Shown: positions 1 through 9,418, counted from the stretch's first letter. The stretch: 64,000 nt of DNA from Sphingomonas oryzagri (GCF_029906645.1 NZ_JARYGZ010000002.1:1-64000), one strand, 5' to 3'. Numbers and translations: made by a program. Notes: a model not told the origin generated them from the letters alone.

Positions 1-54
1 CTCCCAACGGCAGTATTCTATGGGAGGCCGGGTGGGGGAGCGGGCTGGTGCGGC

Positions 55-74
55 AATCCGCCGAACGGCGGATT
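55..74. other. Perfect inverted repeat upstream of the GNAT gene
   Basis: An 8-bp stem (AATCCGCC/GGCGGATT) encloses a GAAC tetraloop and ends 25 bases before the ATG at 100. There is no T-run on either side, so it is not a typical intrinsic terminator. It could be the end of an upstream transcript or a leader hairpin of the acetyltransferase gene. Function is not known. Confidence 0.5.
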
Positions 75-99
75 CCAAACAAACTCCAAGGCTGACGAC

Positions 100-753
100 A
101 TGACCGGCGACGATTTCTCCGAAGAGGGCGTGGACACGCGGCTGCTGCACGCCTGGCTGGCGGGCCGGTCGATCGCGCGCGGCCTGCCCGCGCCGGTGCC
201 CGAACATGGCGGCTATCGCGTCGAGACCGGCAGCGAGGCGGAAATCCGGCGCTGGGTGTTCCCGCGCATGGGCGACGGGCTGGTCGCGCTGGGCCGTACG
301 ATCCGCGCGCCACGCCAGCCGATCAAGCTGTGCGGGGCGGCGCATCGCCTGCAGGCGGCGCTCCCCGACGGATGGCGGATGCAGACTTCCGCGCACGTCA
401 TGCGTTGCGATCCCGCGCCGATCGGGCGGCCCTTGCCCGCCGGCTATGCGATCGAGACGCAGCGGCGCGGCACCGTGGTGGAGGCGCGCATCCTCGCCTC
501 TTCCGGCCAGGTCGCCGCGAGCGGTTATGCGGGCGAGACCGCCGAGGCTTTCGTCTACGATCGCATCGAGACGGCCGAGGCGCATCGCCGCAGGGGGCTG
601 GGCGGCGCGCTGATGACCGCGCTCGGCGCCGAGATGCAGGAGCCGGGCAAGCTCCGCCTGCTCGTCGCCACCGACGCCGGCCGCGCGCTCTACGAGCGGC
701 TGGGATGGCGCACGATCGCGCCTTATTCCACCGCATTCTTCATCGGAGATTGA
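100..753 (+). CDS. GNAT-family N-acetyltransferase
   Basis: This 217-residue protein has a C-terminal GNAT fold. The acetyl-CoA pyrophosphate-binding loop reads RRRGLGGAL at about residues 163-171 (the R/Q-x-x-G-x-G/A motif), and a late segment with YERLGW is typical of GNAT motif B. The first ~100 residues match no domain I recognise and may carry substrate specificity. An AAGG sequence lies 8-12 bases before the ATG. The substrate cannot be deduced. The downstream lipid-kinase gene runs the opposite way and converges with it, so no operon partner is evident. Confidence 0.85.
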   Translation: MTGDDFSEEGVDTRLLHAWLAGRSIARGLPAPVPEHGGYRVETGSEAEIRRWVFPRMGDGLVALGRTIRAPRQPIKLCGAAHRLQAALPDGWRMQTSAHVMRCDPAPIGRPLPAGYAIETQRRGTVVEARILASSGQVAASGYAGETAEAFVYDRIETAEAHRRRGLGGALMTALGAEMQEPGKLRLLVATDAGRALYERLGWRTIAPYSTAFFIGD

Positions 754-773
754 GCCGCGACCGGCGCGCCGGA

Positions 774-1628
774 TCAGGCGAAGCGGAACGGTTCCGGAAT
801 CAGCGCGAAACGCGCCGGCAGCGTGGCGGCGATGTCCCCGTCCGCCTGCACCGGCAGCGGCCGGTCGGCCTCCGCCGTGAAGGCGGTGCAGGCGATCTCC
901 TCGACGAAGGGCAGATCGGCGACCGGCCGGTGCAGCGCGAGCCGCATCCAGAAGCGCGCCATGTCCCGCCGCCGCGCCGTCTTCAGGATCACCAGGCGCA
1001 TCTCCGGCCTGTCCAGCGCGGCATCGGGCGAGACGATCCAGCGGCCGGCGAAATATCGCCCCCTGGCGACGTAGAAGGCCTCGCACGCCACCCGCCGCCC
1101 GGCGACATCGATCCGGATCGGGGTGCGCGGCCAGCGACCGAGATGGGGGAGCAATGCGGCGGCATAGGCGAAGCGTCCGATACGGCGCTTGAGCGCGGCC
1201 GACACGCCCGCCACCGCCAGCGCCTCCGGCCCGACGCTCGCGCAGGCGAGGAACAGCGTGTCGTTCAGCGTCACGGCGAAGGCCGGCCGCCGATCCTCGC
1301 CGAGCAGCCGCGCCGCCAGCGCCTCGGGCGCATGGCCCTTGCCGATCTCGCGGCTGAGCAGGTTGACCGTGCCGCTCGGGAAAATGGCGATCGGCAACGT
1401 GCGGCCGGCGCGGTGCAACGCCAGCGCGGCGTGGCGCACGGTGCCGTCGCCGCCCGCGACGCACAGCAGGTCGGCCGCCGGATCGATCACGATCGGTTCG
1501 TGGCCGGTCGGGCTGAGCCGGACCCGCGCGCCGCGCGCCTCGAACGCCGCACGCAGCGCCGCGATGTCGGACGGCCGATAGCCGCCCGATGCGGGATTGT
1601 AGACGATCTCGACCAGCCGCTCCGCCAT
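774..1628 (-). CDS. Diacylglycerol kinase-family lipid kinase
   Basis: The 284-residue protein carries the catalytic domain shared by diacylglycerol, sphingosine and YegS-type lipid kinases. The nucleotide-binding signature GGDGT is at residues 59-63, and the motif PSGTVNLLSREI at 84-95 corresponds to the GTxNxxAR block of the family. It would phosphorylate a membrane lipid at the cytoplasmic face using ATP. Diacylglycerol is one candidate. Sphingomonads also make sphingolipids, so a sphingoid substrate is possible, but the sequence does not decide this. It lies just downstream of the malate synthase gene on the same strand, with about 43 bases between them. Confidence 0.85.
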   Translation of the reverse strand: MAERLVEIVYNPASGGYRPSDIAALRAAFEARGARVRLSPTGHEPIVIDPAADLLCVAGGDGTVRHAALALHRAGRTLPIAIFPSGTVNLLSREIGKGHAPEALAARLLGEDRRPAFAVTLNDTLFLACASVGPEALAVAGVSAALKRRIGRFAYAAALLPHLGRWPRTPIRIDVAGRRVACEAFYVARGRYFAGRWIVSPDAALDRPEMRLVILKTARRRDMARFWMRLALHRPVADLPFVEEIACTAFTAEADRPLPVQADGDIAATLPARFALIPEPFRFA

Positions 1629-1671
1629 CGGCCCCTGCTATCGGCCAGGCGGGGTGATCGCCAGCCGCAAC

Positions 1672-3780
1672 TTACCCCGCCTTCACCTTCTGCCGGAACG
1701 CGTGCAACAGCGGCTCGGTATAGCCGCTCGGCTGCTCGACACCCTCGAACACCAGAGCGCGCGCCGCCTGGAAGGCGAGGCTGTCGGCCTCGTTGCCCGC
1801 CATCGGACGATAGGCCGGATCGCCCTCGTTCTGGCCGTCCACCTTCGCGGCCATGCGGATTAGCGCCGCCTCCACCTCGTCGGCCTGCGCGACGCCGTGG
1901 AGCATCCAGTTGGCCATGTGCTGCGAGGAGATGCGCAGCGTCGCGCGATCCTCCATCAGCCCGATGTCGTGGATGTCGGGCACCTTCGAGCAGCCGACGC
2001 CCTGATCGACCCAGCGCACGACATAGCCCAGAATGCCCTGCGCATTGTTGTCCAGCTCGGCGGCGATCTCGTCCGGCGCCCAATTGTGGCCGAGCGCCAG
2101 CGGGATGGTCAGCAGCTTGTCGAGGCCAGGGATGGGATCGTTCGCGATCGCCGCCTGCCGCTCCGCGACGTTCACCGCGTGATAGTGCATCGCGTGCAGC
2201 GTCGCCGCCGTCGGCGAGGGCACCCACGCCGTGGTGGCGCCGGACTTCGGATGGCCGATCTTCTGTTCCAGCATGTCGGCCATGCGATCGGGCGCGGCCC
2301 ACATGCCTTTGCCGATCTGCGCCTTGCCGGCGAGCCCGCAGGCGAGGCCGATGGCGACGTTGCGCTTCTCGTAGGCGGTGATCCACTCGGCGCCCTTCAT
2401 CTCCGCCTTGCGGATCATCGGGCCGGCGCGCATCGAGGTGTGCATCTCGTCGCCGGTGCGATCGAGGAAGCCGGTGTTGATGAACACGATGCGGCCCTTC
2501 ACCGCTTCGATGCAGGCGGCGAGGTTGGTCGAGGTGCGGCGCTCTTCGTCCATCACGCCGACCTTGATCGTGTGGCGGGGAACGCCCAGCAGATCCTCGA
2601 TCGCGTCGAACAGGCGATCGGTGAAGGCGCATTCCTCCGGCCCGTGCATCTTCGGCTTGACGATGTAGACCGATCCGGCGCGGCTGTTGCCGATGCCCGA
2701 TCCGTTCAGGTCGTGCAGCGCGATCAGGCTGGTGACGATGCCGTCGAGGATGCCTTCGGGTGCCTCGCTGCCATCGGGCAGCAGGACGGCCGGGTTGGTC
2801 ATCAGGTGGCCGACGTTGCGGACGAAGAGGACCGATCGGCCCGGCAGCGTGATCTCGGAGCCGTCGGACGCAGTGTAGGTCCGGTCCGCCTCCAGCGTGC
2901 GGGTCAGCGTCTCGCCGCCCTTCTTGAAGCTCGCTTCCAGATCGCCCTTCATCAGCCCGAGCCAGTTGGCATAGGCCGCGACCTTGTCCTCGGCATCAAC
3001 CGCCGCGACCGAATCCTCGAGATCGCAGATCGTGGTGAGCGCGGATTCGAGGAGGACGTCGGCGATGCCGGCGGGATCGTCCTTGCCGATCGGGTGGTCG
3101 CGATCGACGACGACCTCGATATGCAGGCCATTGTGGCGGAACAGCATATTGTCGCCGCTCCGGCCGACCAGTTGCGAGGGATCGGCCAGCGCCGGCTCGC
3201 CGCCGGTGAAGTCCGCCCATGAGCCGGAGGCCAGCGGGATCGCCTCATCGAGCAGCTGCTTGGCGCGCGCGATCACCTTGGCGCCGCGTGCGTTGTCGTA
3301 GCCGCCGCCCTTGGGCGCCTCTCCCAGCGCGTCGGTGCCGTAGAGCGCGTCGTAGAGGCTGCCCCAGCGTGCATTCGCCGCGTTGAGCAGGAAGCGGGCG
3401 TTGAGGATCGGCACGACCAACTGCGGCCCGGCCAAAATCGCGACTTCGGCATCGACCCGATCGGTGTCGATCGCGAACGGCGCCGGTTCCTCGACCAGAT
3501 AGCCGATCTCCCGCAGGAAGGCCTGATATGCGCGCCCGTCGATCGGCTGGCCTGCACGCTCGACGTGCCAAGCGTCGATCTTCGCCTGCAGATCGTCGCG
3601 CTTCGCCAGCAGCGCGGCGTTCTCCGGCGCGAAGCGCGCGAAGATGCCCGCCGCGCCCGCCCAGAAGGCGTCCGCCTCGATGCCGGTGCCGGGCAGCACC
3701 CGCTCGTCGATAAACGTCGCCAGTTCGGGCGCGACGGCGAGGCCGGATTTCTGGATGCGCTGATCGGTCTTGGCGGTCAT
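1672..3780 (-). CDS. glcB: Malate synthase G
   Basis: Malate synthase G condenses glyoxylate with acetyl-CoA to malate in the glyoxylate bypass or glycolate use. The protein is 702 residues, close to the roughly 720 of the single-chain G isoform and far longer than the A isoform. Family blocks visible include PKMHGPEE at about residue 375 and [12 protein letters not shown] at about 411. The N-terminal portion also matches the G form. It is transcribed divergently from a LysR regulator with a 90-base gap that holds an A/T-rich stretch, so that regulator is a natural candidate to control it. No isocitrate lyase gene lies nearby. The stop codon overlaps a possible GGCGGGGT/ACCCCGCC inverted repeat. 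Confidence 0.95.
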   Translation of the reverse strand: MTAKTDQRIQKSGLAVAPELATFIDERVLPGTGIEADAFWAGAAGIFARFAPENAALLAKRDDLQAKIDAWHVERAGQPIDGRAYQAFLREIGYLVEEPAPFAIDTDRVDAEVAILAGPQLVVPILNARFLLNAANARWGSLYDALYGTDALGEAPKGGGYDNARGAKVIARAKQLLDEAIPLASGSWADFTGGEPALADPSQLVGRSGDNMLFRHNGLHIEVVVDRDHPIGKDDPAGIADVLLESALTTICDLEDSVAAVDAEDKVAAYANWLGLMKGDLEASFKKGGETLTRTLEADRTYTASDGSEITLPGRSVLFVRNVGHLMTNPAVLLPDGSEAPEGILDGIVTSLIALHDLNGSGIGNSRAGSVYIVKPKMHGPEECAFTDRLFDAIEDLLGVPRHTIKVGVMDEERRTSTNLAACIEAVKGRIVFINTGFLDRTGDEMHTSMRAGPMIRKAEMKGAEWITAYEKRNVAIGLACGLAGKAQIGKGMWAAPDRMADMLEQKIGHPKSGATTAWVPSPTAATLHAMHYHAVNVAERQAAIANDPIPGLDKLLTIPLALGHNWAPDEIAAELDNNAQGILGYVVRWVDQGVGCSKVPDIHDIGLMEDRATLRISSQHMANWMLHGVAQADEVEAALIRMAAKVDGQNEGDPAYRPMAGNEADSLAFQAARALVFEGVEQPSGYTEPLLHAFRQKVKAG

Positions 3781-3869
3781 GGCGATTCTCCTTGGCCGGC
3801 AATGTAGGGCAAGCGGGATTGCTGCATTAGACGGAAAATGCTCAAATCATTCGATCGTTCAGGGAAAGA

Positions 3870-4772
3870 ATGATGGATCGCGATTACCGCCTTCTCGAAC
3901 TCGTCGTGGAGATGGGCAGCATCTCCGCCGCCGGCCAGAGGCTCGGCCTGTCGCCCGCCGCCGCCTCCAAACGGCTCGCGGCGCTGGAGGAGCGGCTCGG
4001 CGCGCGGCTGGTCAACCGCACGACGCGACGCCTTTCCACCACGCAGGCGGGCCAAGCCTTCTACGAGGAGGTGCGCGCCATCCTCGCCGCCGCCGAGGCG
4101 GCCGAGGCGCGGGTGTCCGGGCGGGCGGAGCGCCCCTCCGGACTGCTGCGCGTCTCGGCGCCGACCAGCTTCGGGCGGCTGCACGTCGCGCCGCATCTGC
4201 CCGTTTTCCTCGCCCGCTACCCGGATGTCTCCGCCGAACTGCTGCTCGACGACGGCTATACCGACCTGATCGCCGACCGCATCGACGTCGCCATCCGCAT
4301 CGCGCCCGAGCCGGAAAGCACGGTCCTCGCCGCCCGCCTGCTCGCGCCGAACCGCCGCGTGCTGTGCGCCGCGCCGGCCTATCTGGAGGCGCATGGCGAA
4401 CCAGCGTCGCTGGACGATCTGGCCGACCACCAGCTGCTCGCCGCGCGGCACCAGTCCCCGTGGCGACTGGAAAGCGGACACATGGTTGACGTGGACAGCA
4501 TCGTCGCCACCAACAGCAGCGAGGTGGTGCGCGAACTGTGCCTCGCCGGCATGGGGATCGCGCTGCGCTCCACCTGGGATGTCGGCGCCGAACTCGCCTC
4601 CGGCGCGCTCCGCCGCGTGCTGCCGGCGTGGCAGGGCGCCACCGACGTCGCGATCTGGGCGGTCCACGCCAGGGCCGAGCCACTGCCCGCCGCCGTCACC
4701 GCCTATGTCGATCACATGGCCGCCGCGATCGGCGCGGCGCCGTGGGAAGCCCCTTCGTCATTGCGAGCGTAG
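3870..4772 (+). CDS. LysR-family transcriptional regulator
   Basis: The protein has 300 residues, the usual LysR length. The first 60 residues form a winged helix-turn-helix (SISAAGQRLGLSPAAASKRL), and an effector-binding periplasmic-protein-like domain follows from about residue 90. It diverges from the malate synthase gene, the usual arrangement for a LysR protein and its target, so control of glcB is inferred. AGGGAAAG precedes the start. The 3' end runs into a palindromic repeat: the last codons and the TAG stop are repeat sequence, so the C-terminal residues are probably not ancestral. Confidence 0.9.
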   Translation: MMDRDYRLLELVVEMGSISAAGQRLGLSPAAASKRLAALEERLGARLVNRTTRRLSTTQAGQAFYEEVRAILAAAEAAEARVSGRAERPSGLLRVSAPTSFGRLHVAPHLPVFLARYPDVSAELLLDDGYTDLIADRIDVAIRIAPEPESTVLAARLLAPNRRVLCAAPAYLEAHGEPASLDDLADHQLLAARHQSPWRLESGHMVDVDSIVATNSSEVVRELCLAGMGIALRSTWDVGAELASGALRRVLPAWQGATDVAIWAVHARAEPLPAAVTAYVDHMAAAIGAAPWEAPSSLRA

Positions 4773-4837
4773 CGAAGCAATCCAGTCCCACGGCTGCCGG
4801 ACTGGATTGCCGCGGCGCTGCGCGCCTCGCAATGACG
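4756..4837. repeat. Palindromic repeat, family A (copy 1)
   Basis: An 82-bp element bounded by CGTCATTGCGAG and its exact reverse complement CTCGCAATGACG, with inner arms GAAGCAATCCAGT and ACTGGATTGC. Related copies are at 8310-8382 and 21961-22044. The left arm overlaps the end of the LysR gene and contains its stop codon. It resembles the REP-like elements that are scattered between genes in sphingomonads. Confidence 0.85.
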
Positions 4838-4886
4838 AGGAACAGCGGGGCTTGATCGCGCCATCACCCGCCCGCAGACAGGCGCC

Positions 4887-6236
4887 ATGAAGAGAGACCA
4901 TGTGGCGATCGTCGGCGGCGGGTTTTCGGGCACGCTGCTGGCGGTCAACCTGCTACGCCACGACGGCCCGCGCGCGACCCTGATCGAGCGGCGCCAGCAT
5001 ACGGCGCGCGGCGTCGCCTACTCCGCCGCGCATCCCGATCACCTGCTCAACGTCCGCGCCGAGAACATGTCGGCGCTGCCCGACGATCCGGAGCATTTCG
5101 TGCGCTGGCTGGAGGAGCATCGCCCCGGCGTCGGCGGCTTCGTGCCGCGCCTCGTCTATGGCGACTATCTCGACGACCTGCTGGCCGAGACCATGCGGGA
5201 GTCGCCCGGCCGGCTGGAGGTGCTGTGCGCCGAGGTGGAGGATGTCGTGCCCGGCACGCGCGGGGTGACGCTCTCGCTGGCGAACGGGGAGACGCTCGCC
5301 GCCGACAGCGCTGTGCTGGCGCCGGGCAATCTGCCGCCGCACACGCCCGCCGGGCTCGCCCCTGCAGCACTGCCGTCGGGCAGCTACGTTACCGATCCGT
5401 GGCATGGCGACATCCTCTCCGGGCTGGGGGCGGACGACACGCTGCTGGTGCTCGGCACCGGCCTTACCATGGTGGACATCGCGCTGCTCGCCGATGCACG
5501 GGGGTTTGCGGGCAAGGTGGTGGCGCTCTCCCGCCACGGCCTCGTGCCGCGTGCGCATGTCCGGGGCGTACCCGCGACCAGGCGGAGCGAACGCCCCGCC
5601 CCCACCGCCAGCGCGATGATCGCCGCGCTGCGCGAGCGCGCCACCAAGGTCGACTGGCGCGCGGCGGTGGACGAGCTGCGCCCCTACACGCAGGGCCTTT
5701 GGCGCGCGATGGACGTCGCCGAGCGCCAACGCTTCCTGCGCCACCTGAGGCCCTGGTGGGACGTGCATCGCCACCGCCTCGCCCCCTCCGTCGCGAAGAA
5801 GATCGAGGCGATGCGCGCCGACGGCCGCCTCACAATCCTCGCCGGCAAGGTGACAGGTGCGGAGCCTGACGGCGACGGCATCCGCCTCTCGTACCGCCCC
5901 CGCCATGCCGATGCGGAAGAAACGCTCCACGTCCGCCGCATCGTCAACGGCACCGGCCCGCAGGGTGACCTCACCGCCACGCACGAGCCGCTGCTCGCCA
6001 ATCTTCGCGACCGTGGTCTGCTGCGCGCCGATCCCCTGCGCATCGGCATCGACGTCGATCAGGACGCGCGCGCCATCGCGGCGGACGGCGCCTCGTCCGA
6101 CCGGCTCACCGTGATCGGCCCGATGACGCGCGGCGCCTTCTGGGAGATCGTCGCGGTGCCGGACATCAGGCGGCAGGCCTGGTCGGTCGCGCGCCGCCTG
6201 TCCAACGCGCAATGGGTGGAGGGCGAGGGACTGTGA
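4887..6236 (+). CDS. FAD/NAD(P)-binding protein (YdhS-like oxidoreductase)
   Basis: This 449-residue flavoprotein starts with a Rossmann dinucleotide fold (VAIVGGGFSGTLLAVNLL, residues 5-22), and a second GxG-type site (LVLGTGLTMVDIAL) lies near residue 190. The architecture matches the FAD-NAD(P)-binding family that includes E. coli YdhS, whose reaction is not established. The gene starts about 115 bases after the LysR gene, separated from it by a palindromic repeat, and is followed after 47 bases by a penicillin-binding protein gene. Neither neighbour suggests a substrate. Confidence 0.8.
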   Translation: MKRDHVAIVGGGFSGTLLAVNLLRHDGPRATLIERRQHTARGVAYSAAHPDHLLNVRAENMSALPDDPEHFVRWLEEHRPGVGGFVPRLVYGDYLDDLLAETMRESPGRLEVLCAEVEDVVPGTRGVTLSLANGETLAADSAVLAPGNLPPHTPAGLAPAALPSGSYVTDPWHGDILSGLGADDTLLVLGTGLTMVDIALLADARGFAGKVVALSRHGLVPRAHVRGVPATRRSERPAPTASAMIAALRERATKVDWRAAVDELRPYTQGLWRAMDVAERQRFLRHLRPWWDVHRHRLAPSVAKKIEAMRADGRLTILAGKVTGAEPDGDGIRLSYRPRHADAEETLHVRRIVNGTGPQGDLTATHEPLLANLRDRGLLRADPLRIGIDVDQDARAIAADGASSDRLTVIGPMTRGAFWEIVAVPDIRRQAWSVARRLSNAQWVEGEGL

Positions 6237-6283
6237 TAGAAGCTCTATCCAGTCCATCCGTATTGCGATACTAACACACCTCC

Positions 6284-8296
6284 ATGCACGACCCCCAGTT
6301 CGAGTCCGGTAACACGCCTTCGGTCGAGCCGTTCGCCCCGGTGGCGCCGTCTATGGGCGGCGATCCGTTCGGCCAGCCGACCGCGCCGATGAAGCCGCGC
6401 CGCCGCCGCTTCTGGTGGCTGCGCTGGGCGATCTCCGGCGTGCTGCTGCTGTTCATGGCGGCGGTGGCGTGGCTGGCGGTGACCGCCCCGCTCTCCAAGT
6501 CGCTCCAGCCGATCGCGCCGCCGAGCATCGCGCTGACCGATTCGAACGGGCGGATGTTCGCGCGGCGGGGCGCGGTCACAGATCGGCCGGTGGACGTGAC
6601 GAAGCTGCCCCCGCACGTCTGGCAGGCGTTCGTCGCGATCGAGGACCGGCGCTTTTACCATCATTGGGCGATCGATCCCCACGGCATCGCGCGCGCGGCG
6701 TGGCATAACCTGCGCGCCGGCCATGTCCGCGAGGGCGGATCGACGATCACCCAGCAGCTTTCGAAGCTGGTCTTCCTCAATTCGGATCGCACGGCGGGGC
6801 GCAAGATCCGCGAGGTGATGGTCGCCTTCTGGCTGGAGGCGTGGCTGAGCAAGGACCAGATCCTCTCCCGCTACCTCTCCAACGTCTATTTCGGCGACAA
6901 CGTGTACGGGCTGCGCGCGGCGGCGCATCATTATTTCGGCAAGCAGCCGGAGGATCTTTCCGTCTCCGAATCGGCGATGCTCGCCGGGCTGATGAAGGCG
7001 CCGTCGAAGCTCGCGCCCTCGACCAACCTCGCCGGCGCGCAGGCGCGCGAGATGCTGGTGGTCGCCGCGATGAAGGATGCGGGCTTCATCGATGCCGCGA
7101 CGGCGGCGAAGGCGCATCCCGCCCGCCTCCACCTCCGCCCGGTCCCGGCGGAGATCGGCGGCTCCTATTTCGCCGACTGGGTGCTGCCCGCCGCGCGCGA
7201 CCAGGCGGGCGGCGGATACGAGCAGCAGAGCGTGCAGACCACGCTCGACAGCCGCCTCCAGCGCGCCGCCGAGGCCGCCGCCGCGCAGGTCGGCTCACGG
7301 GGCCAAGTCGCCATTGTCGCGATGAAGCCAGACGGGCGCGTCGTCGCGATGGTCGGCGGATCGAAGTACGAGGATTCAGGCTTCAACCGAGCGACGCAGG
7401 CGCGGCGCCAGCCCGGCTCCACCTTCAAGCTGTTCGTCTATCTGGCGGCGCTGCGGGCGGGGATGACGCCGGACAGCAAGGTGGAGGACAAGCCGATCAC
7501 CATCAACGGCTGGTCCCCGTCCAACGCCGATCATCGCTATCAGGGGATGATCACGCTCAGGCAGGCGTTCGCGCGATCGAGCAACGTCGCGGCCGTGCGC
7601 CTCGCCCAGAAGGTCGGGCCGGACGCGGTGGTGAAGGCGGCGCGCGACCTCGGCATCACCTCCCCGCTCAACGCCGATCCCAGCCTCGCGCTCGGCACGT
7701 CGGGGATCACCCTGCTGGAGCTGACCCGCGCCTACGCGGCGGTGGCCGGCAATGCGTACCCTGTGACGCCCCACGGCCTGCCCGATCCGCCGCCCGGCTG
7801 GATCGACCGTTTCTGGGACCATAAGAGCCACTTCCCGTCCGACCAGCATGACGAACTGCTCGACCTGCTCTCGGCGACCGTGAAGCAGGGCACCGCCAAG
7901 GCGGCGGCGCTCAACACGCAGGTGTTCGGCAAGACCGGCACCACGCAGGACAATCGCGACGCCATCTTCGTGGGCTTCGCCGACGGGCTGGTGACGGCGG
8001 TGTGGGTGGGCCGCGACGACAACAAGCCGATCCCCGGCCTCGCGGGCGGCGGCCTGCCGGCGCGCATCTGGCGCAGCTTCATGGCGCAGGCGACCGGCGC
8101 GCGGCCGCTCGGACAGAAGCTGCCGGTGGTGGTCGACCCCGACGCGGTGAGCGCCAGCGGCAACTTCACGCTGGGCAACATGGATTTCGGGCTGGACCTC
8201 GACGAAGGCGGCCTCCACCTGCGCGCGAAACCGCACGAGGGCGAGGCACCGCCAGCCGAGCCGGAGGATGGCGGCGATGCGGAGGGGAACGAGTAG
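6284..8296 (+). CDS. Class A penicillin-binding protein (bifunctional transglycosylase/transpeptidase)
   Basis: The protein builds and cross-links peptidoglycan. It has 670 residues: a cytoplasmic proline-rich tail, one membrane anchor (about 45-66), a GT51 glycosyltransferase domain (EDRRFYHHWGID near 119, GGSTITQQLSKL), and a transpeptidase domain with the acylated serine in PGSTFK (about 378), SSN as the second motif and GKTGTT near 548. It is shorter than the MrcA homologue at 19.4 kb and lacks that protein's long insertion between domains, so the window holds two distinct class A enzymes. The C-terminus is acidic. It is closest in type to PBP1A or PBP1C-like single-anchor enzymes. Confidence 0.93.
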   Translation: MHDPQFESGNTPSVEPFAPVAPSMGGDPFGQPTAPMKPRRRRFWWLRWAISGVLLLFMAAVAWLAVTAPLSKSLQPIAPPSIALTDSNGRMFARRGAVTDRPVDVTKLPPHVWQAFVAIEDRRFYHHWAIDPHGIARAAWHNLRAGHVREGGSTITQQLSKLVFLNSDRTAGRKIREVMVAFWLEAWLSKDQILSRYLSNVYFGDNVYGLRAAAHHYFGKQPEDLSVSESAMLAGLMKAPSKLAPSTNLAGAQAREMLVVAAMKDAGFIDAATAAKAHPARLHLRPVPAEIGGSYFADWVLPAARDQAGGGYEQQSVQTTLDSRLQRAAEAAAAQVGSRGQVAIVAMKPDGRVVAMVGGSKYEDSGFNRATQARRQPGSTFKLFVYLAALRAGMTPDSKVEDKPITINGWSPSNADHRYQGMITLRQAFARSSNVAAVRLAQKVGPDAVVKAARDLGITSPLNADPSLALGTSGITLLELTRAYAAVAGNAYPVTPHGLPDPPPGWIDRFWDHKSHFPSDQHDELLDLLSATVKQGTAKAAALNTQVFGKTGTTQDNRDAIFVGFADGLVTAVWVGRDDNKPIPGLAGGGLPARIWRSFMAQATGARPLGQKLPVVVDPDAVSASGNFTLGNMDFGLDLDEGGLHLRAKPHEGEAPPAEPEDGGDAEGNE

Positions 8297-8309
8297 CGCG
8301 CTGGAGAGA

Positions 8310-8382
8310 CGTCATCGCGGGGCGCATGGCGCCGTGGCGATCCACTGCACGGGTAGATTGCTTCGCTACGCTCGCAATGACG
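8310..8382. repeat. Palindromic repeat, family A (copy 2, diverged)
   Basis: The right arm ATTGCTTCGCTACGCTCGCAATGACG matches the other family A copies. The 35-base left arm keeps the same length and the flanking CGTCAT and ATCCA but is degenerate inside. It fills most of the gap between the penicillin-binding protein gene and the VOC gene. Confidence 0.75.
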
Positions 8383-8462
8383 GGAAGTGGTGGAAAGCGG
8401 ACATTCGCGGAACAGCATGATCGAGGTCCGCTAGGGTCAGAAGCGGACTGGTGCCGAACGGA

Positions 8463-8861
8463 TCAGGCAGGAAAATGAATTCCGCACAGTTTGTTACCGT
8501 CGGGATCACGAAAATAGGCCAGTTCGATGGTGCCCATGGAGGCAGTTTCGCGCGGTCCGGGCGGAGCTTCGATCGAGGTCCCGCCAGCGGCAACCGCGGT
8601 GTCATGAAGCTGCTTCACCTGCTCGGGCGAGTCGCAGGAAAAGGCTACGGTGCTGCCGTTGGCGACGCTTGCTGGTTCGTCGTTGATCGGCTGGCTGACG
8701 ATGAAGTTGGTCCCGTTGCCGTTATTGTAGATCAGACGTGTATGGCCGCTGTCGGCAATGTTCCTCGTCCCTTCCCCTGCACCCAAGGTGCCGAGCACCG
8801 TGTCGTAGAAGCGCTTGGACCGTTCAATGTCGTTTGATCCGACCATGGTGTGAAAAAGCAC
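8463..8861 (-). CDS. VOC/glyoxalase-family protein
   Basis: A 132-residue single-domain protein with the beta-alpha-beta-beta-beta repeat pattern of the vicinal oxygen chelate superfamily (HTMVGSNDIERSKRFYDTVL at the N-terminus, AYFRDPDGNKLCGIH near the C-terminus). Possible metal ligands are the early His and late Glu/His, but the reaction cannot be named. I chose the GTG at 8861 because AGGAGAG lies six bases before it and the chain then begins at the conserved strand. An upstream in-frame ATG at 8912 would add 17 unrelated residues. Codon use and base composition are less GC-rich than in the neighbours, which suggests transfer. Confidence 0.8.
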   Translation of the reverse strand: MLFHTMVGSNDIERSKRFYDTVLGTLGAGEGTRNIADSGHTRLIYNNGNGTNFIVSQPINDEPASVANGSTVAFSCDSPEQVKQLHDTAVAAGGTSIEAPPGPRETASMGTIELAYFRDPDGNKLCGIHFPA

Positions 8862-9194
8862 GCATACTCTCCTGAAGGCTGATCGACTTCCGATCGCCAT
8901 TAGCGGTCTCACCTAACATGCACATCATCCGCGGTCACTCCCGAGCCCTCCGAATGTCCGCTACTGGGGCGATAGCAGCCGTCGCAAAATCGTAGGCGCA
9001 CCTGTGGCGTAGAATCAGGACAGGGGGAAGGTCACGGCCGGCGCGTCCTTTGCCAATGGCACCCGGTTGCTGGACGGCTTGGGGTAAGCAAGTGCGGATC
9101 GTAACCGGAGCCGCGTCCAGACTTTGAGTTCGGGACCAGAAGCCCCTGCCCACGGTTGGCCTGGCAGGGTGTCACGACAGTCCCGGGGTTACAG

Positions 9195-9316
9195 TTTTTT
9201 CAGCGAAGCTTCGGCTTTTAACCGGATGACTCCGCGCCGGCCGTCCGAGCCTCGGCGCTGACGCGTCGCGGCCCGGTTCCGTCCTTCGCTCCCGTGCGCT
9301 TAGGGTTTGAAGAACG
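9195..9316 (-). ncRNA. Candidate structured small RNA, unassigned
   Basis: Downstream of a minus-strand promoter (9323-9351) lies a region that can fold as one nested rod: AGCGAAG/CTTCGCT (9284-9290 with 9202-9208), AACCGG/CCGGTT (9273-9278 with 9220-9225) and GCGCCG/CGGCGC (9253-9258 with 9234-9239), separated by internal loops. The ends are estimated from the promoter and the outermost stem. No open reading frame with a ribosome site is present. I could not match it to 6S, 4.5S, tmRNA or RNase P RNA. A clear U-tract terminator is lacking on this strand, so the 3' end is uncertain. Confidence 0.4.
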
Positions 9317-9322
9317 CGGCGA

Positions 9323-9351
9323 TGTATAACCTAAATGGTTCAATGTGTCAA
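9323..9351 (-). promoter_or_regulatory. Sigma-70-type promoter for the candidate small RNA
   Basis: Read on the minus strand, TTGACA (9351-9346, all six consensus bases) is followed by a 17-base spacer and TATACA (9328-9323, four of six). A run start would be expected near 9316. No coding sequence follows. Confidence 0.55.
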
Positions 9352-9368
9352 GGCCACCCTCTCCATAT

Positions 9369-9418
9369 CGTCACCCCGGACTTGATCCGGCGTCCCGCTG
9401 CCTTTCGCAGCGCGGGAG
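9369..9418. repeat. Partial dispersed palindrome (CCGGACTTGATCCGG type)
   Basis: CCGGACTTGATCCGG is followed by CCCGCTGC and GCAGCGCGGG, giving two small adjacent hairpins. This kind of unit is common between genes in sphingomonads. No second copy occurs in the window. Confidence 0.5.

Noticed and set aside
1897-3222. A 441-residue open frame on the plus strand opposite malate synthase
   Set aside because: Composition is arginine- and glycine-rich and frame-shadow-like, with no recognisable domain; the opposite strand encodes a complete malate synthase G.
8935-9153. Small minus-strand open frame of 72 residues
   Set aside because: No ribosome site, no recognised domain and low-complexity composition; more likely non-coding.
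9190-9370. tRNA, tmRNA, 4.5S RNA or RNase P RNA in the intergenic interval
   Set aside because: No T-psi-C consensus, no CCA end, no tag peptide and no GGAAGGAAGC-type loop; only a generic rod-like fold remains.
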